Shown here piece after piece: positions 54,701 through 62,727 of a stretch of DNA of 64,000 nt (position 1 is its first letter; each line of letters opens with the position of its first letter). A program made the translations under genes and the position numbers. The notes beneath the pieces were generated by a model that searched no databases, was not told the DNA's origin, and saw only the letters and a program-made list of their open reading frames with translations. This DNA comes from Pedobacter ginsengisoli (GTDB lineage Bacteria > Bacteroidota > Bacteroidia > Sphingobacteriales > Sphingobacteriaceae): contig NZ_CP024091.1 in assembly GCF_002736205.1 (NCBI RefSeq), positions 4,213,555-4,277,554 of the forward strand, in the 5' to 3' direction.

Positions 54701-55472
54701 CCAAATCAGTTACTCTTATAACTACAAAAAACAGTAGTATCAAAAGAGTTGCCGGGACTAAATTGCCTCTTTTGGCCAACCATCCGCAAAAAGAATTAAA
54801 AAATAGACAAAAACTAAATAGTCCAACTATCCAAAGCCAGAGCTCTATGGTACCATAAACACTTCTGGAATAGGTTGATTTCAGTTTAACTTCGAAGATG
54901 ATTTTCCCATCCAGATTACTGATGCCCTGCACTTCAGGGTCAATAAAAGTAGCCAGTGACAGCGAATTATTATTAGACAAATAAGGCGAAAAATCATTCT
55001 CCAGATATTGATTTTGTATACTGAACTGGTTCTTTACTTCTAATAAAAAGATTAGGGCATAATTACCTGTAGTTTTCTTGATAACTTCAAACCATCCGTT
55101 TGCGAACTGAGAAAACGAAGAGCCTTCTTTGATTACGTCAGGGTCAGGAGGAATCAGCGCATTATAACTCCAAAACTTCAGCTTATTATCCTGATAAGTA
55201 AATATGTTGATCCCTTTATCACGATATTTATTGATAAAAGCTAGTCCATACTGATCATTTAAATGATACTGCTTGGCCTTTTCTACCTGAGCAGCATCAT
55301 TTAAAAAATCGTATACCAGCCTTTCATTTGTTGCGAGGTTCTTTTGAAGCTTTCCAGCTTCATGTACTAACAGCTCCTTTTTTGTAATTGAATGCCTTAG
55401 CGACAAAGCTGTAACTATACAGCAGGCACCTAGTATTACTAAAAGAAATCTGATTTTACCTCCGATACTCAC
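51753..55472 (-). CDS. Very large orphan sensor histidine kinase (NtrY-like C-terminus)
   Basis: The 1239-residue protein has a membrane-rich N-terminal part with a long extracytoplasmic stretch at about residues 25-200. A cluster of membrane helices follows (about 215-480). A second sensor part (about 500-720) is flanked by helices, with further transmembrane pairs before a HAMP-like segment (NQITSPLTFIQDSIKKTKWG). The kinase core has H-box VAHEIKNPLTPLKLG (His1031), N-box NLFKNAIEAA, G1 VEDNGKGI and G2 TGLGLAFVKQAVE. No response regulator is encoded here. It probably reports an envelope signal. It may be cotranscribed with fabD. Confidence 0.92.
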   Translation of the reverse strand: MSIGGKIRFLLVILGACCIVTALSLRHSITKKELLVHEAGKLQKNLATNERLVYDFLNDAAQVEKAKQYHLNDQYGLAFINKYRDKGINIFTYQDNKLKFWSYNALIPPDPDVIKEGSSFSQFANGWFEVIKKTTGNYALIFLLEVKNQFSIQNQYLENDFSPYLSNNNSLSLATFIDPEVQGISNLDGKIIFEVKLKSTYSRSVYGTIELWLWIVGLFSFCLFFNSFCGWLAKRGNLVPATLLILLFFVVIRVTDLEYGWFNKQFNLPIFSPKIYAESFFLPSLGDFLLNVIAITWVVLFVFTYNDKYKLPGWLTRSKLGGLLFHFVLLLIFGALAFLFDRVFLGLIINSKINFDITNIINLDGISWVSIIVLCLVWFNIYLVANIFMQQTLQLNVTNRERAILFLAAFFACLIYKLGTGFSIFFIAYALFIFIIAWNFYIRNNGFSIGIFALLFFCLALISSVKYLRFIDEKEHVNRFAMAQRLIASDDFTVVSTIENLERTILANKVVLSYFKDPGVNSPLELKKSIESDYIERYLPRFEYNLYVYNHLDSSAAGIQTIPLSYFKNLVKAGSVKVPESNYFYRLNDTFGYQNYFGIIPIYEENQILGTLVIELKSQLYNYKGQLPDILMDRSIKNEDNYSKYSIALYKDGRLEGQSGNYTYRLSSDGFATRNNSVSFFKDSLNYSHLIYYPTPSKLIVISKEDVSFIIQLATLSFFFLVFILFSITLYTLIWLLKNIDESWSGWFNINRSLMINANKILYKTRIQFSIVLSVVATLLIVGWITYFYIRNEYRRQQQDFIKEKVRKVQQSYEKLILTTGLPAPTDKAINDFNQFADINAAYLNLFDTDGVLLFTSTPKMYDLGIISRRMASKAFLYLNKLQGSDYIDPSERINNFTYSSAYAPIRNAQNQTIAYIGMPYYSNEADYQSRIGVFINTLINIYALVFVAIGILAVFLANQITSPLTFIQDSIKKTKWGQKNQPIVWSRHDEIGSLIKEYNKMIAALEESAVKLARSERESAWREMAKQVAHEIKNPLTPLKLGVQLLEKSWKENDPNFQKKFERFSKSFIEQIDSLSTIASEFSNFAKMPDTKLEKLQLLPIIGQARDVFRNTEDAEIYILNNTDTDVVVLGDKDQVLRTFNNLFKNAIEAAHVDTMCIIKVSISNNLERVFIEVEDNGKGIDASLQDKIFVPNFTTKSSGTGLGLAFVKQAVENAGGTVEFKSLGEVGTTFYLSFPLS

Positions 55473-55508
55473 ACTTGAATAGTTTTTAATAAAAGTATTA
55501 TAACTGGC

Positions 55509-56390
55509 TTAGCTTATGGCTGCAGAACTAGTTGGCAGTGCTCTGTTAACCTTTTTTACCAAACCTTGTAATACATTTCCCGGGCCAACTTCAACAAACT
55601 CAGTTGCTCCGTCAGCAATCATTCGCTCTATTGTCTGCGTCCATTTCACTGCTCCTGTTAATTGAGTAATTAAATTAGATTTAATTTTTTCAGGATCCGT
55701 ATTTGGGCTAGGGTCTACATTCTGATAAATAGGACATACAGGAGGTAATATGGTCACATTTTCTATAGCCTCTTTTAATTCTATTCTGGCAGGCTCCATC
55801 AATGGTGAGTGAAATGCGCCACCTACATTAAGCTTTAAGGCACGTTTCGCTCCAGCTTCGGTTAATTTTGCACAGGCAATATCAACACCTTCAATACTTC
55901 CTGAAATAACAATCTGACCTGGACAGTTGTAATTTGCCGCTACCACTACTTCATCGATGCTATTGCAAATATTTTCAACAACATCATCCGCCAGTCCGAG
56001 TATTGCGGCCATAGTTGATGGCTGAAGCTCACATGCTTTTTGCATTGCATTTGCCCTGGTTATAACCAATTTCAAACCGTCCTCAAATGATAAGGCTGAC
56101 GCTGCAACAAGAGCAGAAAACTCACCCAATGAATGTCCTGCAACCATATCGGGTTTAAATTCTTCGCCTAATGTCTTTGCTAAAATAACTGAATGTAAAA
56201 ATATTGCCGGCTGTGTAACTTTGGTTTCTTTAAGTTCTTCATCCGAACCAGAGAACATAATATCGCTGATGCGAAATCCTATAATTTCATTCGCCTTTTC
56301 AAATAATGCTTTGGCCTGCTCATTTTCGTATAGTTCTTTTCCCATACCAGAAAATTGTGCGCCTTGACCTGGAAATACATATGCTTTCAT
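55509..56390 (-). CDS. fabD: Malonyl-CoA:ACP transacylase
   Basis: The 293-residue protein has the transacylase motifs: FPGQGAQFSGMGKELY at the start, the catalytic Ser in VAGHSLGEFSALVAA (about residue 92) and the His in GGAFHSPLMEPA (about residue 203). It loads malonyl groups onto acyl carrier protein for fatty acid synthesis. Other fab genes are not adjacent; it sits 21 bp after folE and 36 bp before the sensor kinase. Confidence 0.96.
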   Translation of the reverse strand: MKAYVFPGQGAQFSGMGKELYENEQAKALFEKANEIIGFRISDIMFSGSDEELKETKVTQPAIFLHSVILAKTLGEEFKPDMVAGHSLGEFSALVAASALSFEDGLKLVITRANAMQKACELQPSTMAAILGLADDVVENICNSIDEVVVAANYNCPGQIVISGSIEGVDIACAKLTEAGAKRALKLNVGGAFHSPLMEPARIELKEAIENVTILPPVCPIYQNVDPSPNTDPEKIKSNLITQLTGAVKWTQTIERMIADGATEFVEVGPGNVLQGLVKKVNRALPTSSAAIS

Positions 56391-56411
56391 AAATGTTGTT
56401 GGTTCTATTTT

Positions 56412-57041
56412 TTAATGTAAGTTCGCTGTTATTAATCTTAAAAATTCAGCTCTTGTTTTATCTTTTGCAAATTCTCCTGTAAATGCTGATGTGGTGGTAA
56501 CAGAATTTTGCTTTTGTATTCCTCTCATTGCCATGCAAAGGTGTTTACACTCTATAACTACAGCAACGCCAGCGGGCTGGAGTGTTTCCTGAATACAGTC
56601 TCTTATTTCGTTAGTTAAACGTTCCTGAACTTGTAATCGTCTGGCAAAAGCATCTACAATACGTGGTATTTTACTTAAGCCAACAATATGACCGTTAGGG
56701 ATATAAGCAACGTGTGCCTTGCCAAAAAAAGGAAGCATATGATGTTCGCACATAGAAAACACTTCTATATCTTTAACCACAACCATTTGGCTGTAATCTT
56801 CTTTAAACATTGCTCCACGTAATATTTCTGCCGGATTAAGGTCATAACCATGTGTTAAATATTGTAAAGCTTTAGCCACGCGCTCAGGAGTTTTAACCAA
56901 CCCTTCTCTTTCCGGATTCTCGCCCAGCTGACCCAATATATCTTTATAGTGGCTAGCTACGGCATTAATTTTTCCTTCATTATAACGGTCAATCTTTATG
57001 TATCCGTCCTCTGTCTCATCTAAATGATCTGTATGATTCAT
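56412..57041 (-). CDS. folE: GTP cyclohydrolase I
   Basis: A 209-residue enzyme of the FolE family. The zinc-binding residues are in MCEHHMLPFFGKAHV and VIECKHLCMAMRG; VGLSKIPRIVDAFARRLQVQ is the typical active-site segment. It makes dihydroneopterin triphosphate from GTP, the first step for folate and queuosine. It lies 11 bp after queD, which uses the same product, so the two form a functional pair. Confidence 0.97.
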   Translation of the reverse strand: MNHTDHLDETEDGYIKIDRYNEGKINAVASHYKDILGQLGENPEREGLVKTPERVAKALQYLTHGYDLNPAEILRGAMFKEDYSQMVVVKDIEVFSMCEHHMLPFFGKAHVAYIPNGHIVGLSKIPRIVDAFARRLQVQERLTNEIRDCIQETLQPAGVAVVIECKHLCMAMRGIQKQNSVTTTSAFTGEFAKDKTRAEFLRLITANLH

Positions 57042-57052
57042 ATCTGTGATTA

Positions 57053-57463
57053 TTAACCAAAATACTCAACAAAGTTATTCTCGGTTTCGTAAATTTTAAT
57101 AGAATGTAAATGGGCTCCCGATTCTGCAATAAGTGCATACAATTGATCCCAAATGGCTATAGCTAAATTCTCTGTTGAGGCAAGTTTTCCTTTCATGAAA
57201 TCAACATCCAGATTTAGGTTCTTATGATCAATCTTATCAACTACATAAGTATTTGTAATGTCCTTTAACCATTTTAAATCTACCAGAAACCCTGTTTCAG
57301 GATTAATTTCTCCTTTAACCGTTACATACAGCTGGTAATTATGTCCATGCCAGTTTGGATTAGCACATTTTCCATAAACTTCCGTATTTTTATCTTCGGT
57401 CCAGTCAGGCCTTGAAAGTTTATGGGCTGCGTTAAATGACGCTTTTCTTGTGATATATATCAT
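57053..57463 (-). CDS. queD: 6-carboxytetrahydropterin synthase (QueD-like)
   Basis: The 136-residue protein has the 6-pyruvoyl-tetrahydropterin synthase fold: ITRKASFNAAHKLSRPDWTE with the first metal His, the catalytic Cys and metal-binding His pair in YGKCANPNWHGHNYQL, and a late YETENNFVEYF. QueD converts dihydroneopterin triphosphate, made by the adjacent folE product, toward queuosine. A pterin role (PTPS) cannot be fully excluded from sequence. It is the first gene of the queD-folE-fabD run, divergent from mqnB. Confidence 0.92.
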   Translation of the reverse strand: MIYITRKASFNAAHKLSRPDWTEDKNTEVYGKCANPNWHGHNYQLYVTVKGEINPETGFLVDLKWLKDITNTYVVDKIDHKNLNLDVDFMKGKLASTENLAIAIWDQLYALIAESGAHLHSIKIYETENNFVEYFG

Positions 57464-57549
57464 TTTAAAAGGTTATTGTTTTTGTTATTAACAAACAAAT
57501 ATACGCAGAAAGCTTAAAGTAGAAAGGTTTAACACTAACTTAGATGTTT

Positions 57550-58182
57550 ATGAAGATTTTGCTAGTTGCCGCCACAAGGCCAGAAATCGGGTTAATAACC
57601 GAGCATTTTAAGCTCCCTGAAAAAGATTTTATGCAAACTCCTGAATTTGATATCTTAATTACAGGAGTGGGAATGACCGCAACAGCATTCGCATTGGGAC
57701 AGCACCTATCCACCAAATACAATCTTGTATTAAATCTGGGAATTGCCGGATGCTTTGATCGTTCAATACCTTTGGGTACTGTCTTAAATGTAATAACAGA
57801 TGAATTTGCAGAGCTTGGAGCCGAAGATCGTGAAAATTTTATCTCTATTGATGAGCTTGGATTTGGCAAAAACAGTTATACAGCATACAACAACCTGCTA
57901 AGTGAATCGGTAATAAAACTAAAAAAAGTTAAAGGGATAACTGTTAATAAGGTACATGGAAATGAAATAAGTATTTCGACCGTTAAGGCTCGCTTAAATC
58001 CAATAACAGAAAGCATGGAAGGAGCTGCTGTATTATACGGTTGTGAAAATACAGGCATTCCATGTCTGCAGATTCGCAGCATTTCCAATTATGTTGAGCC
58101 TAGAAACAAGGCTGCCTGGCAGATCGGTCTTGCGATAAAAAATCTAAACGAATGGACAATAGGATTTTTGACAAATACATAA
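57550..58182 (+). CDS. mqnB: Futalosine hydrolase
   Basis: Starts at 57550 (MKILLVAATRPEIG) or at 57544; the former matches the usual family start. It is about 210 residues, with nucleosidase-type segments VLNLGIAGCFDRSIPLGTV and SMEGAAVLYGCENTGIPCL, and the late IRSISNYVEPRNKAAW. MqnB splits futalosine to give dehypoxanthinyl futalosine in menaquinone synthesis. The next gene is mqnD of the same pathway, with a 34-bp gap, so the organism uses the futalosine route and not the classical Men route. Confidence 0.92.
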   Translation: MKILLVAATRPEIGLITEHFKLPEKDFMQTPEFDILITGVGMTATAFALGQHLSTKYNLVLNLGIAGCFDRSIPLGTVLNVITDEFAELGAEDRENFISIDELGFGKNSYTAYNNLLSESVIKLKKVKGITVNKVHGNEISISTVKARLNPITESMEGAAVLYGCENTGIPCLQIRSISNYVEPRNKAAWQIGLAIKNLNEWTIGFLTNT

Positions 58183-58216
58183 CCATTCAGTTTGGCATAC
58201 TCCCTATCTTTATCCC

Positions 58217-59062
58217 ATGAAACTTAGTCTTGGCTTTTCTCCCTGCCCAAATGATACTTTTATCTTTGATGCCCTCATACACCATAAAATTGACACTGAG
58301 GGTTTAGAATTTGAGGTATTTTTTGATGATGTAGAAACCTTAAATCAAAAGGCCTTTAAAGGCGAACTAGACATCACTAAGCTTAGCTTTCATGCTTTTG
58401 CCCATGTATATGAGCAATATGCCTTATTAGATGCCGGAAGTGCTCTTGGATTTGGTGTAGGCCCCTTGCTTATCTGCAAAAATGAAAACCTCATTCATAC
58501 TCCAGAAAAATTAACTACAAATCTTAAAGTTGGGATTCCGGGAAAATATACCACAGCAAATTTTCTGTTGGGGATTGCCTTTCCCCATTTAGTAGATAAA
58601 CAGGAAATGATTTTCTCTGAAATCGAGTCTGCATTAATTGATAACAAGATTGATGCCGGCCTCATTATACATGAGAATCGCTTTACTTATTCTGAAAAGG
58701 GGCTTCATAAAATTATTGACCTTGGAAGTTATTGGGAACAATTAACGGGCTGTGCCATCCCATTGGGAGGTATAGTAATTAACAGAAATATTGATATTGA
58801 GACACAACAGAAGGTAAACCGATTACTGCGAAAATCTGTTGAATTTGCTTTTGCAAACCCAAAATCGGGCATTGATTTTATTAAACAGCATGCCCAGGAG
58901 ATGAGTGAAGAAGTAATGTATAAGCATATTGAACTGTACGTAAACAAATATTCAGTAAATTTAGGTACAGAAGGAAGAAAAGCTATTGATGTGCTGTTTA
59001 AACTAGCTGTTGAAAAGGGCTTAATACAACCAATTGATCGCGATTTATACTTAATTCCGTAA
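58217..59062 (+). CDS. mqnD: 1,4-dihydroxy-6-naphthoate synthase
   Basis: The 281-residue protein has the MqnD start LSLGFSPCPNDTFIFDALIH, the segment ELDITKLSFHAFAHVYEQY and the later GLIIHENRFTYSEKGLHKII. MqnD forms 1,4-dihydroxy-6-naphthoate in the futalosine pathway, upstream of ring prenylation to menaquinone. It is cotranscribed with mqnB, with the convergent lipoprotein gene 7 bp downstream. Confidence 0.94.
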   Translation: MKLSLGFSPCPNDTFIFDALIHHKIDTEGLEFEVFFDDVETLNQKAFKGELDITKLSFHAFAHVYEQYALLDAGSALGFGVGPLLICKNENLIHTPEKLTTNLKVGIPGKYTTANFLLGIAFPHLVDKQEMIFSEIESALIDNKIDAGLIIHENRFTYSEKGLHKIIDLGSYWEQLTGCAIPLGGIVINRNIDIETQQKVNRLLRKSVEFAFANPKSGIDFIKQHAQEMSEEVMYKHIELYVNKYSVNLGTEGRKAIDVLFKLAVEKGLIQPIDRDLYLIP

Positions 59063-59069
59063 CCCAAGC

Positions 59070-59453
59070 TTAGTTGCAGGGGCCGTCAGGTATTTCTTTT
59101 GTTATTTTAAGCACTTTCGTTACCACCATGGTAGAATCAAAATCTGCCGATACTATCAGGCTATCAGATTTAATCATGTGACACTCTACCTCAACATAAA
59201 CCGGTTCATAAGGCTTCTCAAAATTAAAGTTACTATAGGCTAGTTCCAATGTTTTTGCGCTATCAGTTACCCAATACTCCCTACCTTCCTCACAATCGGT
59301 AAATGACTTTATTTCAGGGCCATAACTATACAGTCCTTTTATTACTCTTGAAGTTCCTGCTGTTTCTTCAGCATCCCTTCTATTACAGGCCACAATTACT
59401 CCTGCTAACAGCAACACTAATAAAACTACAGAATTCTTATTAAATTGGTTCAT
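59070..59453 (-). CDS. Small lipoprotein, unknown function
   Basis: A 127-residue protein with a lipoprotein signal ending near residue 23 (LLAGVIVAC). The mature part is acidic with a mixed alpha/beta pattern, for example KSFTDCEEGREYWVTDSAKT and FDSTMVVTKVLKITKEIPDG. I do not recognise the family. It is the last gene of the FtsX-permease run, 4 bp after the permease, so it is likely cotranscribed. Confidence 0.75.
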   Translation of the reverse strand: MNQFNKNSVVLLVLLLAGVIVACNRRDAEETAGTSRVIKGLYSYGPEIKSFTDCEEGREYWVTDSAKTLELAYSNFNFEKPYEPVYVEVECHMIKSDSLIVSADFDSTMVVTKVLKITKEIPDGPCN

Positions 59454-59457
59454 ATCA

Positions 59458-60690
59458 TTAAAGATCTTGATTCAAATGGTTTATCTTCTTAACACTTAAG
59501 TTAGATGACAAAGCTGATGCCACAAAAGAAAACACACTTACAGTTAAAAATACCAGCAAAAAGTCCTTCCATTTAAATGCCACCGGGTACGCATTAGTAA
59601 TCACTAAATTGTCTTGTGACATTTTAATAAGTCCGAATTTTTGTTGTAATAAACAGAAAAGAAATCCAACCACCAAACCAACAATACAACCGGTCATAGT
59701 AATCATCATTCCTTCAAATAGAAATATTCGCTTAATCAATTTTTTCCCAGCACCCAAGCTACTTAATACGGCTATATCTTTCAATTTATCTATAACCAAC
59801 ATTGTTAAAGAACCTATGATATTAAAGATAGCGATAATTAAAATAAAAGTAAGAATAATATAAACTGCCCATTTTTCGCTTCCCAGAATATTATAAAGCA
59901 CTTTATTTTGCTGTATCCTATCCTTAACCTCAAAGCTCTTCCCTATGCCTTTCTCAATATCCTCTTTAAAAATATCTGCATTAACTCCAGGTTTAAGATT
60001 GATCTCAACAGACGTAATTTTTTGAGGCTCTCCTAATAACTCTCTTGCAAATTTTAGAGGAACGATAGCTACATTATCAAAATCCTGCTGTACTTCAAAT
60101 ACTCCCGACACAGGAATCGATAATACGGTAAAATCATCTGCAGGATTAACAGAACTAGTTTTGTTTCCCTTTTTCGGAGAAAATATTTGTAACGGGTTAA
60201 AAGGATCTGTTGTATTTACCATCAGATAAGTCTGAATTGCTGACCCAATTACAGCATGGTTACCATTACCGTTTTCAATTAAAAACTTACCCTCAATAGT
60301 GATACTATCCAGGCTCTTATTTTTCAGATAATCCGGGCTAACCCCCTTTATTAAACCTACAGATTGTTTATCATTATACCTTAGCAAGGCATTTTCCGAT
60401 AGGACTTCGCTATAAGAATAAATACTTTTATTCTTTTTTAATTCATTAAAATAAGCCGTATTCGGCTCAAATGTTTTGCCTTCAACGGGCGAAATAACTA
60501 TCTGAGGGGTAATCGTATTAAACATTTTTAATACAACTTCCTCAAAACCATTAAATACAGATAATATAATAATTAATGCGGCACTCCCTACAAAAACACC
60601 CACTACCGAAATTGTAGAAATGATGTTTATAGCGTTAGTAGATTTTTTAGCAAAAAGATACCTGCGAGCTATGTAAAAGGGTGTATTCAA
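59458..60690 (-). CDS. FtsX/LolE-like ABC transporter permease
   Basis: The 410-residue membrane protein has one N-terminal helix (about residues 20-48) before a large periplasmic domain and three C-terminal helices (about 275-390). The first part matches LolC/E and MacB relatives: FYIARRYLFAKKSTNAINII with SALIIILSVFNGFE, and LDSITIEGKFL. The last part contains VLSSLGAGKKLIKRIFLFEG. LolCDE moves lipoproteins to the outer membrane, but no ATPase gene is adjacent, so the substrate is uncertain. It is 17 bp after the MBL gene. Confidence 0.85.
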   Translation of the reverse strand: MNTPFYIARRYLFAKKSTNAINIISTISVVGVFVGSAALIIILSVFNGFEEVVLKMFNTITPQIVISPVEGKTFEPNTAYFNELKKNKSIYSYSEVLSENALLRYNDKQSVGLIKGVSPDYLKNKSLDSITIEGKFLIENGNGNHAVIGSAIQTYLMVNTTDPFNPLQIFSPKKGNKTSSVNPADDFTVLSIPVSGVFEVQQDFDNVAIVPLKFARELLGEPQKITSVEINLKPGVNADIFKEDIEKGIGKSFEVKDRIQQNKVLYNILGSEKWAVYIILTFILIIAIFNIIGSLTMLVIDKLKDIAVLSSLGAGKKLIKRIFLFEGMMITMTGCIVGLVVGFLFCLLQQKFGLIKMSQDNLVITNAYPVAFKWKDFLLVFLTVSVFSFVASALSSNLSVKKINHLNQDL

Positions 60691-60707
60691 TTATTTTTTA
60701 ATAAAAC

Positions 60708-61346
60708 TTACTGTAAAAAAGGATTATGCTGTTTCTCAAAACCTATTGTTGTTGGTTGCCCATGCCCTGGGAAAACTTCACAATCATCAGGCAATATAAA
60801 CAAGTTATTTTTGATACTGTTGATCAATTGCATGTGATTTCCTCCAGGAAGATCTGTTCGGCCTATACTTGAGTAAAACAACACATCACCACCAACAAGA
60901 AAATTATCAGCAGCAGCATAAAAGCACAAATGTGCAGGTGAATGCCCAGGGGCAAAAATCAAATCCAGCTCGCTATTACCAAATTTAACCTTCCCGGTTT
61001 CTTGCAAAAAAACTTCCGGTTCCGGAGAAAGCTCATAATGCAAGCCCATTTGAGGTACATAACCCGGAATAGCCTGTAACACAAATAACTCACCTTTATG
61101 AAATTGGGGCTTTAGTCCCCAGGTATCGTAAACAAACTTATTACCAAATACATGGTCATAATGGCAATGGGTGTTTAATAAAATCACTGGCTTTAGTTTT
61201 GTTTCCTTTATGAATCTGGCCAGAATGTTTTGCTCTTCCCCATCATACATTCCAGGATCAATTATTGCACATTCACCGGTTTCATCATATAAAACATATG
61301 TATTTTCCCTTACCGGATTAAAAGTAAATCTTTGTATACTTATCAT
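60708..61346 (-). CDS. MBL-fold metallo-hydrolase (glyoxalase II-like)
   Basis: A 212-residue metallo-beta-lactamase-fold enzyme with the metal motif in LLNTHCHYDHVFG (about residue 57), the later AHLCFYAA and FLVGGDVLFYSSIGRTDLPG, and the His in VFPGHGQPTTIGFE. These match the glyoxalase II-like group. The substrate is unclear. It lies 20 bp after gldD and 17 bp before the permease, so it belongs to the aroE-gldD run. Confidence 0.88.
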   Translation of the reverse strand: MISIQRFTFNPVRENTYVLYDETGECAIIDPGMYDGEEQNILARFIKETKLKPVILLNTHCHYDHVFGNKFVYDTWGLKPQFHKGELFVLQAIPGYVPQMGLHYELSPEPEVFLQETGKVKFGNSELDLIFAPGHSPAHLCFYAAADNFLVGGDVLFYSSIGRTDLPGGNHMQLINSIKNNLFILPDDCEVFPGHGQPTTIGFEKQHNPFLQ

Positions 61347-61366
61347 TTTAAATTACTTATATCGCC

Positions 61367-61954
61367 TTATTTTATCCACCTAAATGTACTAATCATTCTG
61401 TCAATATCCTTTTTAATAAAGGAAACGACTGGCTGTATAGAATCGTACTGAGGCCGCTCATTAAAGTATAGTGCACCTCTAAAATAATGTTGAGTACTGT
61501 CTGTCAAAAAGAATTGTACTGATGATGCAGTATTCCCTTCTATCGCATAATACACGCCATAAACCTTTTTTTCAGGATAGTTAATTAGCCTTTGGTCTAT
61601 CGAATTTGCTTTAACGGTATGCTTAAATGCAAAAGTTCTTGCATCCTCAATTAAGCCTTCGTATTCATTTTTGGAAGCGATATCATAATAGGTTAAATGC
61701 AACCGGGCATTAAACTGATTAAAAGAAAGATTGTACCAGCAAGGCCTGGTATCCCTGCTGCTGTCTTTCTGCATCTCTGCATAAACCGGATAATCAAATG
61801 AAAATGCACATCCGCTATTAAAAGTTTTATACACCTTTTTTGGCATTTCTATATTAAAATACCCTCTGGGTTTGGGCGAATAATTACCCCCTGTGGTACA
61901 GGCACAAAGCCACATCATTAACATAGAAAGACAAAAAAATGTAACCTTCTTCAT
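61367..61954 (-). CDS. gldD: Gliding motility-type lipoprotein GldD
   Basis: The 195-residue protein has a lipoprotein signal (LMMWLCAC) and the GldD pattern: PKPRGYFNIEMPKKVY, then CAFSFDYPVYAEM and CWYNLSFNQFNARLHLTYYD, ending SFIKKDIDRMISTFRW. GldD is an envelope lipoprotein needed for gliding and for the type IX secretion system in Flavobacterium. Here it touches the stop of aroE with no gap. I see no other gld or spr genes in the window, so motility itself cannot be concluded. Confidence 0.85.
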   Translation of the reverse strand: MKKVTFFCLSMLMMWLCACTTGGNYSPKPRGYFNIEMPKKVYKTFNSGCAFSFDYPVYAEMQKDSSRDTRPCWYNLSFNQFNARLHLTYYDIASKNEYEGLIEDARTFAFKHTVKANSIDQRLINYPEKKVYGVYYAIEGNTASSVQFFLTDSTQHYFRGALYFNERPQYDSIQPVVSFIKKDIDRMISTFRWIK

Positions 61955-62698
61955 CTATTTATTCCAAATATACCAGGATCGTTCTGCCTGCAGATATAAC
62001 ATTTCCAATCCGTTTTTAACATTAGCTCCATTAGCCGCAGATTTTGCGAGAAACGTCGTCTCCTCTGGATTGTAAACCAAATCATAAGCCAAATGAGCCT
62101 CAGTCAACGCTTCATATGGTATATCCGGACAGGTTTCCGTATCAGGGGACATCCCTAAAGGTGTTGTATTTATTAAAACAGTATAGTCTTTAAGGAGTTC
62201 CGGGGTTACAGCATCATATAGAATACTATTGGATGTTGCTGTTCTTGTAACTACAACAAAAGGAATATGGAGCTTATTTAAAACATATTTAACTGCTTTA
62301 GCGGCGCCTCCATCTCCAAAAACAAGGGCTTTTGTGTGGCGTTCATCTAACATTGGCTTTAAAGATTCTTCAAAACCATACGCATCTGTATTGTAACCCT
62401 TCAATATTTCCTTCCCGTTATTCCGTTGGATCGAAATACAATTCACGGCACCTATTTGTTCTGCAGCCTCATCAATTTCATTTAGATAAGTCTGAACAGG
62501 AAGTTTATAAGGAATGGTTACATTTAAGCCCTCCAATTCTACATTTTCGGCTATAAGTTTTGGCAAAAGCGTAATTTGTTCGATTGGGAAAAGCTCATAC
62601 TCACAGTCAGTAATATGTTCATTTAAAAATTTCTCTGTAAAGAATTTTTTTGAAAAGGAATGTGATAACGGAAACCCGATTAACCCAAATTTTCTCAT
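61955..62698 (-). CDS. aroE: Shikimate dehydrogenase
   Basis: The 247-residue protein has the AroE start GLIGFPLSHSFSKKFFTEKF and the shikimate-binding GLNVTIPYKLPVQTYL with the catalytic Lys. A central NADP segment ALVFGDGGAAKAVKYVLNKL and the later YDLVYNPEETTFLAKSA follow. It reduces 3-dehydroshikimate to shikimate in aromatic amino acid synthesis. The gene precedes gldD with no gap and lies 29 bp after the ComA-like gene. Length is a little short but in family range. Confidence 0.94.
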   Translation of the reverse strand: MRKFGLIGFPLSHSFSKKFFTEKFLNEHITDCEYELFPIEQITLLPKLIAENVELEGLNVTIPYKLPVQTYLNEIDEAAEQIGAVNCISIQRNNGKEILKGYNTDAYGFEESLKPMLDERHTKALVFGDGGAAKAVKYVLNKLHIPFVVVTRTATSNSILYDAVTPELLKDYTVLINTTPLGMSPDTETCPDIPYEALTEAHLAYDLVYNPEETTFLAKSAANGANVKNGLEMLYLQAERSWYIWNK

Positions 62699-62727
62699 TC
62701 TGATAAGTTATAATTAAAGAATAAAAA

